A stretch of 64,000 bases of DNA, from the NCBI RefSeq assembly GCF_964340395.1, contig NC_135568.1:10705276-10769275 (forward strand), read 5' to 3'. The position numbers were made by a program, and so were the translations under genes. Numbering within the stretch: the stretch's first letter is position 1; each line of letters begins with the position of its first letter. Under the pieces are notes generated by a model. The model was not told the origin of the DNA. It worked only from the letters and a program-made list of their open reading frames with translations, and made no database searches. This DNA comes from Glandiceps talaboti (Eukaryota > Hemichordata > Enteropneusta > Spengelidae). This document shows positions 47,655-61,889 of this stretch, one piece after another.

Positions 47655-48081
47655 CAGTAGAGCAGCAGCAATAACTGCAACAACCGAACAACTGCAAAAC
47701 ACCATGATCATTCTGGAAAAACATTATTGGGACTCTTTCATGTAGTTCGGAAAAACAAGAAGACACGTTCTTTCTCAGATGGAATTTCATCTGTGTTGGC
47801 CAGTCATTGTATCAAACCAATCATTTTGAAATGGGGAGTGGAGGTAGCCATTTATGTATATACAAACGTACAAACATCATTAAACAGACAGGGTTGATAA
47901 ACACTTCTAAGCAGCTATGACCCTTATTAGGCTCGTCTGTCCGTAAGGTCTCATGTTCTGAATAGCGGATCAATCTGTCGACAAAGTCTGTGTGCAGTCG
48001 AAAATTTCAGGTAACAATTTTCAAGTTTCTGTTGACATAAACTGTAATGTTACTTCTATATATACAAACTATTGGGTTTCG

Positions 48082-48243
48082 TTACATAACGACAGTGTGT
48101 GGTTTAACCCTGTTTGCATATATCATCGATAGCCAATACACAGTGATATCGTAGACAAGCTCCAAGAACTCCACCACCGTGATAACAGACAAACCGATGT
48201 AAAGTCCTAGAGATCCTCCAATATCACCGAAAAGATTCTCGAG
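48082..48243 (-). CDS. Gene B terminal exon: TM2, pore and C-terminus
   Basis: 162-nt exon ending in TAA at 48084-48082. [20 protein letters not shown] then [13 protein letters not shown] gives TM2 with the G-x-S selectivity filter position as GLS. The cytoplasmic tail is short (about 20 residues, ending TVVM) with no PPxY ubiquitin-ligase motif of the vertebrate ENaC type. TTTTCAG acceptor. Confidence 0.93.
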   Translation of the reverse strand, partial: LENLFGDIGGSLGLYIGLSVITVVEFLELVYDITVYWLSMIYANRVKPHTVVM

Positions 48244-51200
48244 CTGAAAAGAGAAAGAAAATGTTTCTTTAATTGTATTCAGTTTTAGTACTGGTACAAT
48301 TACATCAGTACATATAATTCCACGTTGTGCACGTTTGACACTTTACTTTATAAGTGTTCATAATAAACTGCAATTGTCGAAATAATTCACATTACTGATA
48401 TACGTTAAAATTTTGAATGCAAAGAAATAATATTTACAAAAAATTCGAATTCATATTTGTCAATAATACCTGATTGTCATGGGTCAAAAAATGTAACCTT
48501 TGATGATATTCTATACATAACTCTCGAAATGTCGATTTTTTATTATTTTGTTTTTTATTATTCTTTTACTATTGTTGGTTAGATTATTTGTTATTTTCTA
48601 ACTCCACACTCTCACATAATGTATACAATTGGAGGTAAATACACTCATTCGTGCTTTGTACACAATAATCAAGTAAATAAAATAAACAATACAGAAACAA
48701 CTTTAAAAATAAACTGTGATATAGACATGGACTTAGAATATACCAGTATTCGATAATTCTGTTTAGAAAATATCGAAACTGGTACTCTTACTTAATCGCA
48801 ACCTTGTTAACATTTGTAATCCACTAACAATGGGGAACTTGCAATCCGGACTGAGCATGCTCAGACGCAAAGGACAATGGGATTATGTGTGATCATTGTA
48901 ATACCTAATTTGGAGGTACTGATAAAATTAACCTCCAACAATGGTCAGTGTTACTTTGAAATGATCATTTGTGTTTGCAAATAATGTACCAACACAGCTT
49001 ACAATATTAATTGATCATTTTTATTATCACATTTCCCATGATGCAACATTCAACATGGCGGGTTTGCCAGTTCCCTATTAAACCTATTAATCCATATTCT
49101 TTACCTTGTAATCTGGTACTTCTGTTACTTTCTCATAATTCAACTCTCCATAGTAAATTTCCAAATGGACCAAATTCTGCCTGTAAAGTGATAAAGTAAA
49201 AAGTTTGATATTAGACCTCCCTTTCTTGGCAATGACACTCTAGTATTAACAGTGGACGATAGAATCAGTAAGTATCGACCTATACTACTAAAATGTGTTT
49301 TGCTTCACTCTCACTCAAGGTGTTCATTTGATTCTTGTACATTTGAAAATTATCCACTTGCTTTATCCAATCGCATTACATACCCATTAGTAACATGCAT
49401 CATTAAATAATGCTCTTTTTCCTCACAAGCGTTCATTATTACATTCTGAACAATTTCTGCAAATTCATGCCTGCGTTTTAACGTACGTCTTAATAATAGT
49501 TATCACAGCAGAAATTAGTTAAATATGGTCACCATTCAGCAGAGCCCTGGTGTCTTATGGCGACACTTCTAAAGTGATTGATAAAATTCTATACTTACTG
49601 CGCTTGGGTCGTGTCCCGAATATATTGTGTCTTTTTGCTGACAGCATGCACACTTGTCAATAGTCGATTCTGGATGAAAGAGATGACGAAATCATGATTA
49701 TCACAGCGGAAATCATAGTTATCACAGCGGAAATTAGTTAAATATGGTCACCATTCAGCAGCACCCTGGTGTCCTAAGGCGACACTTCTAAAATGTAAAT
49801 TATAATCATTTCTCAACACTGAAGACTGGAAAACTCCGCAAAATATTGTTGTGCGAACGTGTTCTTCCAAGAAGTAACCTCATGGGTTAGATACTAAATA
49901 TACATACCAGGTAGCTATCAGATGGCCAATACGACTCTGACACTGTTCTCTCATACCGCACTTCCCTTCAGACAAAAAGTATTTAAAAACCAGGATTACT
50001 GAAATGTGACGTCTGTCGTTTCGTTCCACACATGCATTTATATGGGAAACTCGTTTGGCATACAATTACCCAAAGTTATTTTTTCTTTCAAGTGCAGTCA
50101 TCTGTATGTTTTAAAGATGATTCCATATGTATAATATAGGACATTTATACGCATAACCGGACACGACAAAGTATGGTAATCAAAAATAATACAATAGGGA
50201 ACTTGCAAACCCGCCATGTTGAATGTTGCATCATGGGAAATGTGATAATAAATACTAATCAAATAGTATTGTAAACAATAATGTTACATTGTTTTTAACC
50301 ACAAATGATCAATTCATTGTCACCCTGACCATTGTGGGAGGTTTATTTTATCGGTAGCTCCAGATTAGGTATTACGATAACCACAGATAATCCCTCAGTC
50401 CTTTGCGTCTGAGCATGCTCAGTCTGCATTGCAAGTTCCCTATTCAAATTTCTTACAACAACATCTTACCTAAATGTGAAAAACCCATAATAAAGAGTGT
50501 GTTTATTAAGTGAAATTAAATATGAAATAATTACTTCATTTATGTTCTCTGAATTGGATACTTACCCACACGGCCTTTTGCAATTACAATCTATCTGATT
50601 GTGCTGCTGAAGAAAATATATTAATTGTCGGCAGGTTTCTGAAATTAGGAAAACAATTGAAGTTGTAAGAACACTCATGTAAAGTATTCATAAGGTTATT
50701 GACAAATCATTGACATCATTCAATTATGGCTTTCAGTTGACAGTACAAACCATTTATGACATACATTAGCTATATTTAAATGCGTTTTATACGACGGATA
50801 GGTAACATAGATAGTCATTACCTTGTGTTTTGTTGAGGAACATACAACGAGGACCGTTACTACTAGCTCTGTCCACACATCCACATTCTAATAACATAGT
50901 ATCTTGTACACATTTATGATTGCACGACTGAAAAAAATTGAACGGATCTATCACTAATATATAAGAAATGCCCATGATATTATCTTAGCACACTTTCGAG
51001 TTCAATCCTATTCTAATTTCTCAAAAAAACTCTGTTAAAAAGGTCAACAGGAGGAAGCCCATTTGTACATTTATTTTTTTTTGGCCTTGCAGATTATAAG
51101 CATAGCTTTTATAACGAAAAGATTTGCTCATTTCCTCCGATTTGCAAGACCACATTAAAGTCCGGCCATCGTTATTTCCATGATCTGTAAAACGTTTTGC

Positions 51201-54200
51201 TGTGTTGCTTTTTTTCAAGAATTCAAATATTTATCATCTAAGCTTATGCTATCTGGACAATACAAAGGGGTGAATGTGAGATAAATGATAAAAATATATA
51301 TTATTGCATATTTTTGAAATCAGTAACTGTCAAAAAGAATTTTCAAATTACATAATATCTATATTGACACTGTATATAATATCTTGCATTACTAATGTCA
51401 AATATTCACTGTCGAGGGTAAGATTTGCACTTTTTATGAATTCATAAATATTGAAATTCAACGTTTCCAATATATTATAGATAGCATACGGATAAGGTGT
51501 TTCTAAATCCATTGGTATCCAAGCTCTCATCTTCTGTACAATTTCCATAGGGTTCTGACAAGCGAGAACTAATGCCCTGCAATGTACCAAAAAGTTATTT
51601 GTATATGAGCGAACAAGTAATGTGTAGAATATGGGTAAAGAAAGCAAAACGGGTTTAACAATTGCCTGTGTCTGTAGTCAGATTTGAGATTTTTATATAA
51701 AGTACTTAAAATGAATGTACAAATATATTTTAACATTTGTGCATTTTACTATCTGCTTTAAAAAAATAAAGTACAGCTGTTAGATTTAAGAACAACGGCT
51801 GACTCCTTTAAAGGGACGATGGCACAATATCTCACAAGCTCAATAAGCGAACATCGTTCGTTTAGGACAAAGCCTCGCCCTCCCTCTAAAGGAATGTTCA
51901 CAAGTGAGAAAACACACGTTTATATATGATGTAAACCATGATGCAAAATGTAGCGGTGGCTACGATATGTGCAATGTAAAAATATGGTAAACATGAAATT
52001 CCAACCTTATGAACATGTTTACCGAGATGCTGGTAAACACATCAAAATACTACCGGAAACCCAGTACTTTATATCACCCTAGAAGTACATTTGCATCAAC
52101 TTATCAACATCTCAGTAGTAAATACAGAAGCTGTTATCATTGAAGGCGTGGAAGTTTTCGAAATTTGGTTAGAAGTGCGAAAATGAAGTTCAGCAATCGC
52201 ATGCATTGACACCACTAAACAAACGAAGTTCGCTTTAATATTGAGCTTGTGTTTAGAGCACTGACTAGTGTTTAGGGGACATGGGTTCAATTCTTACACG
52301 TGTCACTTTTCTTTCCTCATTTATAGCAAATTTAAATGAGTTTCTTTCATTCATAGCAAACCTGGACAATCTTTTCTCTAATGTGATTGTATAAATAAAT
52401 GAATCGGAGGCTAAGTTTTACCTGTCTTAAAACTATTGCAGTTGCTGTCCCAGGTCGTACATTCAATCCGTTTTCTTCTGGAAACGGTTCTACATCCGGT
52501 TTGTGTACGGATACTCTTACCCCAGAATCGCGGCCAAATAAACTAATATATTCAGATTGTTCCGTGAATAGTGTTAACGTGAGACCTGGTGACATTAAAA
52601 GAAATACATAGCGGTTGTGTACTTATTAATAATACTTTACCAAAAATATATATGTAGACATAATTATATACATAAAGGAAATACTAGTACTGATCACAAG
52701 CACTTTAAAGAGAATAATGTGGTCAGGCTTTTGCTAACTTATAATTATACTATATAGATATACTCTTCATGAATCTCGAGTGGTCAGACTTCAATTCAAT
52801 TTAATTCTTTATTTACTTTGAGCAATTTCTGCTCATCAGTTACAGAACTAGAAAATCAAAAAACGTCACATGCACAAAGGAAACGTTGCGGAGAATGTAC
52901 TAATACAAATAACGTTGATATATGAACAGAACGTAGGATGCCTGCTTGTTTTAAATATCTACCTAAATTGCAAAGCTGTTTTACATTTTCCATGGATAGT
53001 AGTTGTACAAGTTTAAAGGTGGATGTTTTTTTTCCAATAATATGATACAACTGATTTCGATTTAGTAACACAATCACCCAAGATAGCAACAACGTCTTTT
53101 CGTATTGTTTGCACCGCGTTCACGTCAACATTGGATGAGCGGTAAAAATCAAAGTGCACAACTGGAATTTGATGATGATAAATAAATACAATATATACAA
53201 CTTGTCTACAACTGTACATGGTTTCATCATAAACATTGAATTCGGCTTTTCGAAATCAGAACACTCGTGTCATTCTATTTATTAAACTAGACGAGTTTTA
53301 TTTAAACAATTTTCAATGTGGTTGATTGTTTTTGGACAAATAAAAATTATTAGCCCAAGCATAATTTAGACTCCGCTTATTATAGGAATCACACACTCAG
53401 ATTGACTCAGATAGTATTAACACAGTAAACACGAAAAAAAGGCGTCTGAACCTCAGCGCAGCCTCTTCGAGTATTGACAAATGAGGCATCGAACGGAACA
53501 TGAAAGTGTTTATTGTCTGATTAGCAATCAATGTTTGTGTCCTTCATTGTACCGTTTTGGAGAACTTAATTAATGGCGGAGGAGGAGGCTGTTTCCGGGG
53601 TGGACTTGCAGGTAACTGGGGAAGGTCTGTATTGCCACTTACAGCTTGGGTTGGGAATGAGTAGCAGGTGTCTGGTACCACTTGCCAATATTTGGCGATG
53701 TATACCACGGGTACTGGTGTGGATAGTACGGATACCTAAGAGGCTGAAAAATACCGGGCTGCTGGTATATTGGTGTTGCCAAGTTTTTTGCCAACGGTAG
53801 AGTTGTGGCCGTGGTATTCACGGCAGTAGCGATGTCATCGTTTGCTGGTTGTGAGGTAACACATGGTTCGTTAGTAGTACTTGGCTTTTTAATTTGATAA
53901 CGTGTACGATCAGGACTTTTCTTATGCTTGCCCACAACAGATGCTGCTGTTAAGTTACTAGTTTCTGTGTTAATGTTCGATTGAAAAGTTTCAAATACGA
54001 TATCAAGCTTGGCCGCGTGGTACTTTAGATCACGATGATGCTTTTTCAAAACCGTACCGCTAAATCAGCATAGACCGTATCACTAAACAGTCTTTTTATG
54101 TCGTTCTGAAGAATCCAATAAATATTTATCTGAGGTTGGATCGAATTAGATACGAATCAACTTTATTTTTCCCCCTTTCCAAAATTAATTATATGTATGT

Positions 54201-57200
54201 TAGTGTTCGTACATATGCTATTAATATCGTTATTTCCCCCTAGACTGAACATAACGGAAAGTAAACTCATTTTATACTTAATAATGAAGTTGATTCAATT
54301 TACACCAGTACAGCCATGAATGCACTAGTAGCCGGCATTCTCTGTATGCTGACAAAAATGTTTTTTTCAGATTTCACCTTTCGAAATTATTTCGTGTTAA
54401 TAAAATTCAAGCGTAGAATTACATGAGTGTGATTTGATTTATAAAAAGCTATAGAATGATCGATGTGTATGACACCGTGTGCAATGCAGTAGACAAATTG
54501 CATACACAGTATTTATTTATCATCATCAAATTCTAGTTGTGCACTTTGATTTTTACCGCTGATCCAATGTTGACGTGAACGCGGTGCAAACAACAAGAAA
54601 AGACGTTGTTGCTATCTTGGGTGATTGTGTTACTAAATCGAAATACGTTGTAATATGACTTGATAAGTTAATTTAAACTATTTTCTTGACTCCAACCGGA
54701 CTCGAATATTCGCCGCTCTTGCTTTCCTGATCATTAACTAAACACTTATTGATACAGAGAAGTGTACACAGTTATAAATCTCTCAATGACCATAGCCATT
54801 GTCTATGCTAACACCCACTAATAAGAATTTTACTCTTAAATTCATCGTTTCCTTATACTGCTAGGTGCATGTACTTTGTTATTTAGACTTTCTGTGAGAT
54901 ATTGTTTTCAATTTAAGTCAAGTACAAAGGAGTGAACTATCAAAACATTGTGAACAACAAATACCCTTACCATATGAAGACCCTGGTTTTGTCGAGTTTC
55001 TAATTTCGGTTCCGTTAGTCCCGTGGTTGAAGGTAAAGCAATTTCCATATTTGTCATTCCCTGATACCTTGAAATCTCTAAATATAGGTATGATTATAAA
55101 GAGAAGAATTTGTATGTATTAGGCTTTATAGAGTTGAAGGTAAACACTTCATCATGCTGCTACTCACGATTACCTGCAAATATATATTTCCAATAAAAAT
55201 AAACATGTTTATCTGGAAACTGTCACAAATAAGTTGGTGAATAGCTTTGGATAATATCCATGTAATATTAGCCCCCACGGGAAAGAGCGAGAATTGTTAT
55301 TATGTCAAGCTCAAAAATATGACATTATATCCTGATCGTTCTACGTCACGACAACTCGCGTCTATGTTATGATAACGTGTGTCTATGTCACTGGTTCTGC
55401 AGTGTTCGAAATACGTTCAAAATTGTTATTACTTTCGCCGAGTTTCTTCGATATTACTGACGCTGGTATAATTATATTATTCTCCAATATTTTTCTTCCA
55501 TTCAGCCGAAAAATCCTAGTGATCTAGGGTTTTACCACTACAAATCGCTAGACGAGTAGTGACAAAGCCCCCTTAGGTCACGAGTATTTTCCTTGGCTGA
55601 ATGAAGAAATATATTGGAGAATTACATCTAATTGTCATATTGAACAAATAATTAATTATTCATTAACAAATTTGTGTTTTTGTATTGGATGTATAATTCA
55701 TTATCATTTTTACCTGTATGTACACTGTCGTTGCTCAAATGTACATTGGAGTATAAAATCTTCTGCCTGGTGTCCATATTCTAAGAGCTCTTCACTTGTT
55801 AATTGAAATACACTCACAATATCACTGTGATCAGGTGTTGAACTAAAGGTCAAAAACCCGTCCCAATCAGGTGGTATTTCTCCTTTGACCCTATCGAACC
55901 CTTTATCTTGATAAAATGTTGACTCAAATTCCTGTATCAGATATTCGTCTGAGATGAGATGGGAATATTGTTCTGACCAGTTGTCCGGTAATGCATTGTC
56001 TCTGCTGTTTCCAATCACTATAGATAGAATAAATCCAAAATCACAATCTTGTCATATCTCGTCATACTTCCAAATCTTTCAGACTATCTATAATCGTTGC
56101 AGAAAATGCGTTGTGCCAAAATGTGAATATGATATAAAAATTAACTTGTGTTATTATTAAACTCTATGCCAAAATAAAGTTGTGTTGATGTCCTTGGAAA
56201 AACCGCCAAATTATCCAAAAGAACCAAGAACAAGTTTTCATTTGGCAAGTTTTGGAGATTTTAAGAACTTTGAATTATCGGGTAAAGTGGTCCTCAAGGC
56301 ATATTCTACCTTCAAATTAAGTTCATATGACGTTGTAAGCTTCTTTTGTATATTTTGTCGGTGTCAACTTCTACTTAATGAGAACAGAAATACGACGTAC
56401 TTAATGTCATGTCATAGCACATACATAAATAGCTCATGGCATTAGTTCCTTTCATATTATACATATTTCCATATCTTTCATCACTATGATTAACTGTGAA
56501 GCATTCTTATAGGGACTTTACAACCCCCAATGAATCATGACAGGGTTACGAACTTCCGAGACGTTGAGATAATTGTCTGACAGTCACGCATCCATGCATT
56601 GTGACTTAAGAAAACACTGTCGAAGCCATGGTGGATACCTGGCGAAAGATTTTGCGAGCTTCTAGTTATTCTTGGTGCAAAACAAACATAGACGGAACGC
56701 TTGCACATATGAGCTTTTATCATTCGATTCTTACATTGGTATATGCTTACCTGTGTCACACTGTGGTATATCACAAAATTCCCATCCTCTTTTATCCCTT
56801 GAATCATCTGTATGATAACACCATGGTTTGGTCATTGTGTCATCATTACTTGGATTGCGACAATATGGACCATCAAGTCCTGAAATTAAATCATATATAA
56901 TTAATCATTCAGCTAATGCCAGTTGAGGACTTAAAATTTACTATTTTACTACCTTATTTACTATTTTATGTAAAGCAGCGGGTTTATATGCACAGTAGCG
57001 TATTTTATATGCAAAGTGGCATTTTTATATGTAAAATACAATGTTTAAGAGCTTGCAAGTAATACTTTCTACACTAATAGAATAATTCCACTCTAAAAGT
57101 CAAGCTTTTGACGTACTGCACTCTAAAGGTCAAATATCCGACAACAAATTCGACAGATACCTGCCGTGATGAAAGTTTCAGAATTGAGCAAACTCTATAT

Positions 57201-58292
57201 TCAGTAGCTTGGTATTCAGTATCAGTAAGAGACTTGTGACATGTCCACCCTTTGAGATAGAACGTACATTACCAAAAAGCTATTGAATATACATTGCAAG
57301 GCCTTCAGTTTTGTTTACGATTATTGGATCGGAAAATATGTTTCGATGATCATCTGTCAAATGCTGTTGCTATTTTCCCTAGTTTGGTTTTTTATTAATG
57401 AACGTATTGTAATAACCTTAAAAGGGAAACAGTCCCATATTGTTAATATTGTATGAAAGATGGATAAGTTAATATGTAACTAAACTACAAATGAGCCGAC
57501 CAGGGAGCATTGCCACCTGGTGACACAATGCATGCATGCCATACTTAAGGATCACACCAAGGAAATATGTACCTGAGTACGGCTTTTTCGCAGTCGTATA
57601 CTTAGATCTCGAGTCATCCCACGCCACACAAGGTGCATGCGTATTTCGGGTGACAAATCCACGATATTCTGTACCCCTATTACGGTAGCAACCAAGCTCG
57701 TATTCTGTGAAAATAAAACACGTACATCTTATATATTAGCTATGCATGCATGACGTACTTGTATTTTAATATATGCTAATTTTAGGGCTATTAGACCATT
57801 TATTAGAAAATGAATATTAATCATACAATTGATTTTTCTATCATTGTGCAATATCAAGAATTATATTGAATTGCACTATAAATAAAGTGGCAATGTAAGT
57901 GACAGACCTGTAACTAAAATGTAACCAAACTGTAAGTATACCTAAATCTTGTTGGCAGAATACTTTATGACCGGAGATTAACACATAATAAATCACACTA
58001 TATAATCATGCTCAGGTAATCATGTAGGCAATCCTATACCAAATTGGCAATCAATGTAGACGTTGAATTGTGTTACAGTAATTATGTTTAAGTCACGTTG
58101 TGTAAAGAAAATAAGTGAAAAAGTGGTAACAATGAACTCAGATAGCCACAGTTATGTATATGAATATCTAATTATGTGACTCATTGGGTGATGCAAAGAC
58201 AATAAATGTACTACGAGAGATTGAAAATGATGATGTTTAGAGAACCTTGGGGACCCTTTACACGCATATTTCTATTTCTGTCTGTAAATGAT

Positions 58293-58335
<43 letters not shown>

Positions 58336-61300
58336 TTCAAGTGTCTTTCATTTAATTGTTGAAAAGGGACACTTATGTTAAGGTTCAAAGGTGGGTGTTC
58401 TTTTATAATGGAGGTATTCGTCTCTGTTCACTGCAGTTTGATAACAAATCATTCTGAGAAGAATTGAAAGGAAGTTCGATTCCTAACTCATTCTGTGGAT
58501 ATTTACAACAAAGGGTATTTTCATTATAATTGCTTGCGTTGATGAGTATGAAATGCAAACAATTGTAAAAACTTACGACGCACCCTTCGGGACACAGTCT
58601 ATTTCATCAGAACCGTCTGAACAGTCAATACGCACATTGCACCGTGAATATGGATGTATACATGTGCCATCGTTGCATATAAAAGCATTTTCCGGGCAGT
58701 AATCTGAGGAGAGAATTTAATAGTCACGTGACTCCTGATACCAAATAAGTCATCAATAACGGCAATGTCACATACTATAGTTACACATACGTTTTGACTA
58801 ATAAGGGGCACATGCGTGAGATTCATATTGTTGATATGTTAGATAGATACATGTATGTATCTGTGTGTTCATGTTTAGGGCAACAAGAAAAGTTATTTTC
58901 GCTACATTGCACTACTTCTCAAAATGCAGTTATAAAAGTCAGTATAAAATCTGGATTAGAAACAGTCTCCAGGACACAGGAACGAGAAATTGAGGAACAT
59001 ATCTTTTGAACCCTTCCCCGAATAATATTGCAGCATTTGTTTCAACAGCCTTGACGCCCCAGTTTGCTTCCCTGAATGCCTTTCCACAGTGTACACTAGG
59101 CCACTCCTTATGAAAGCTACATTTGCAAGTTCCATAACTATTCATAGTGTATATTCATAGTCTTCCAGTCAAAAATACAGAGTAGATAAGATTAGCATTG
59201 CATTTATTTCAATTTATTGACAGTTAGTTGAAGCTTAGTTTGAACCGTTTACCATTAAAAACATGTGAGGCATATTATTCATCCGTTAACAAAAGAGACA
59301 ATGGACAGTCACTTTAAGAAATGTGTTATTTCAAGTTAAATTTTTATCAGCTGAATGGCCCCCTCCCTACCTTTAGTGCATTTATGTTTTCGAAGTCCTG
59401 CAATGCAGAATTCTTTTCTGACTTCAGGATCTGTTGTATAACACCAAGGGTCCTTGTCACCATTAGGGTTGCGACAATAGTTGTGGTCCCCAAGGCCAAG
59501 TCCTACATATGTAGAAACGTCTAGTACTGTATTCGAATGCATGTGTGGAGATTGTTCGCTCCATTTTTGACACATGCGACCACTTGCAGTGATGTTAACA
59601 TGGCCTCGATAATCTTCACCATTTTCCATGGTATAACATTCTCTTCCTTTGAGAAAAACACAAAGGTTGAAGAATGAAGACTTAGAAATGAGATATTATA
59701 ACTAAACCGCACAGGTCGGACAAGTTTCGCCTCAAATAGCTTCACAGGGGTAGCATAACAATAAAAAAGAACCTTTAGAAATAACTTTTAAAAGGAGATT
59801 TCAATTCACTAATGCTAGAAATAACATCCCGTAATGTTATGTTAAAACAATTTAGATACCATTCATAGAAGCACTTGCATATTAAATTAAAGTGAACTAT
59901 TCACATCTTTGCACTGTGCAATATATACTGTTCAGGGTGTATTTCAGTAATATATATACCCAAGTTTTTGTATCCAAAACATATGGGTTTATCCTTATAT
60001 CTGACAGAAGCATAGACACAAATAGTCATTACTAGCATCACAAGCTATAAGCAATGATTAAGATCACAAACGAATTTAACTTACGGTAGTCGCAATCCCA
60101 TTCATCACTCCAGTCACCACAATCGTTAGCTTCGTCACATAACTGAGTACGATTCACACATATCTTATTGCTACACCGGAATTCCAATTGGTCTGTGCAG
60201 TGTTCTATTGGCAAATATGTCAAAACGAAGAACATCGAGAATGAGTGAAAATGAAATAACGATTATCACGATTAGGCCCAAAACTTCTATTTTAATTTTT
60301 ATCAGTTATCATGTGCATTTGTTCTCGTCATGATATTTAATTGAGTTGTTACACATTAAGTGATATGTCACCATAGAGTCAGAAAGAAAATACAAAACAA
60401 AACCAACAATACTGAACTAATCAAAAATCTCTCGTGAAATACATTGAGGCTGTTGATGGAAAGTTGGTGACACAGGGATGAGCAGCATAAATATCTTTGA
60501 CTCACCAAAACCACAGTCTAGTTCATCAGTACCATCTATACAATTTACAATACCATTACATCGCTGTGTATTTGATAGACATCGATTACCATCGCACTGA
60601 AAGCCTCTACAGATATCTAGCAAAGTAGAAAATATACAGAAAAATATCATTCACACAAAGAAATATGTCTATCTCCGAAATACGATTTCAAGTTGTTAGT
60701 TTTATAAAATCTTAAACAGAAATGATGGAATTTGCAATAGATACTAAGACTAAAATCAAACTTTTAATAGTGAATTGGATGCTCGGGTAGTTACTATAAT
60801 AGAACACATCGTAAATCGCTTGTGTTGAGTTCCTTTGATGATGTATCATTATATTGATGCATAGATGCAATGCAAATCACTGTACTGATGTCGAGCGTAT
60901 ATGTTATTAATATTCCGTACTGTTTTGTATTATTAATAATTAACAATTTCTAATTGTTATTGAACATAGCTTAACATGTCATGTCATGCTACAGCTGTTT
61001 TATAGTGTTTTGGTTGATTTTCTTAGTACTTACTGCATACATCTTCTATTTCATCAGTACCTCTGTGGCAGTCATTATATCCATCACATAACTTTTCAGA
61101 TTTTATGCAAATACCATGATTACTGCCATATTGACATCTGAATTCATCAGCCTTACAAGCTGTGGAAACAGAGGTAAATACATGGTTGTTTTCATGCTGT
61201 GCATTCTGCTGAAGACCTTGATATTTATCCACGATATTGTACCTTGTACTTTAAGCTATACATTTAAAAATCATTTAAAATTTCGTTCTATAATTTGTCG

Positions 61301-61810
61301 ATACGTTCATTGTTTTCTTTCTGGACGGATGCCATTTATACTCCTCTAAATTTTGTATCTGAACACTACAAATTCTTCGCACTAGATGCATTAAATAATC
61401 CAAAACTTTGTTCTAAGTTTGATGTACTTCCATTTGTTTTTATTAAGGAAAGCCACAGTTCTTTGTTCATGTTGTGTTCCTGGCATTAACAATGACAAAT
61501 AGTACTGAATGTATTTATGTCTTTCCGGTATTGAGAAATAGTCAATCCTTACCATATGTGCAGTAGTTCTCGTCACTTCCGTCTGGACAGTGTCGATGAC
61601 CATCGCATACCAAATACGGTTTCAAACATGTCATGCCATGGTCACATGCAAAATCATCGTCCTTACACTCAGCTGTGAAAGTAGCATAATACATGTACCT
61701 TGCATTTAGCCTATTTTGGGATATTATATGAACTAATGACACACGGAATAAATGAATGCCACGACTGATCCTCCATAAGGTAAAACGTTTATGTTTGGGA
61801 CAAAATTTTA

Positions 61811-61889
<79 letters not shown>

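Noticed and set aside
51348-51647. 99-codon minus-strand ORF over the gene B thumb region
   Set aside because: Its frame ([16 protein letters not shown]) is not the channel frame. The frame giving [13 protein letters not shown] fits the family, the phases and gene A.
54971-56017. Idea that genes A and B are one giant gene
   Set aside because: Gene B ends with TM2 and a stop at 48082, and gene A begins with its own ATG, cytoplasmic N-terminus and TM1 at 29757.
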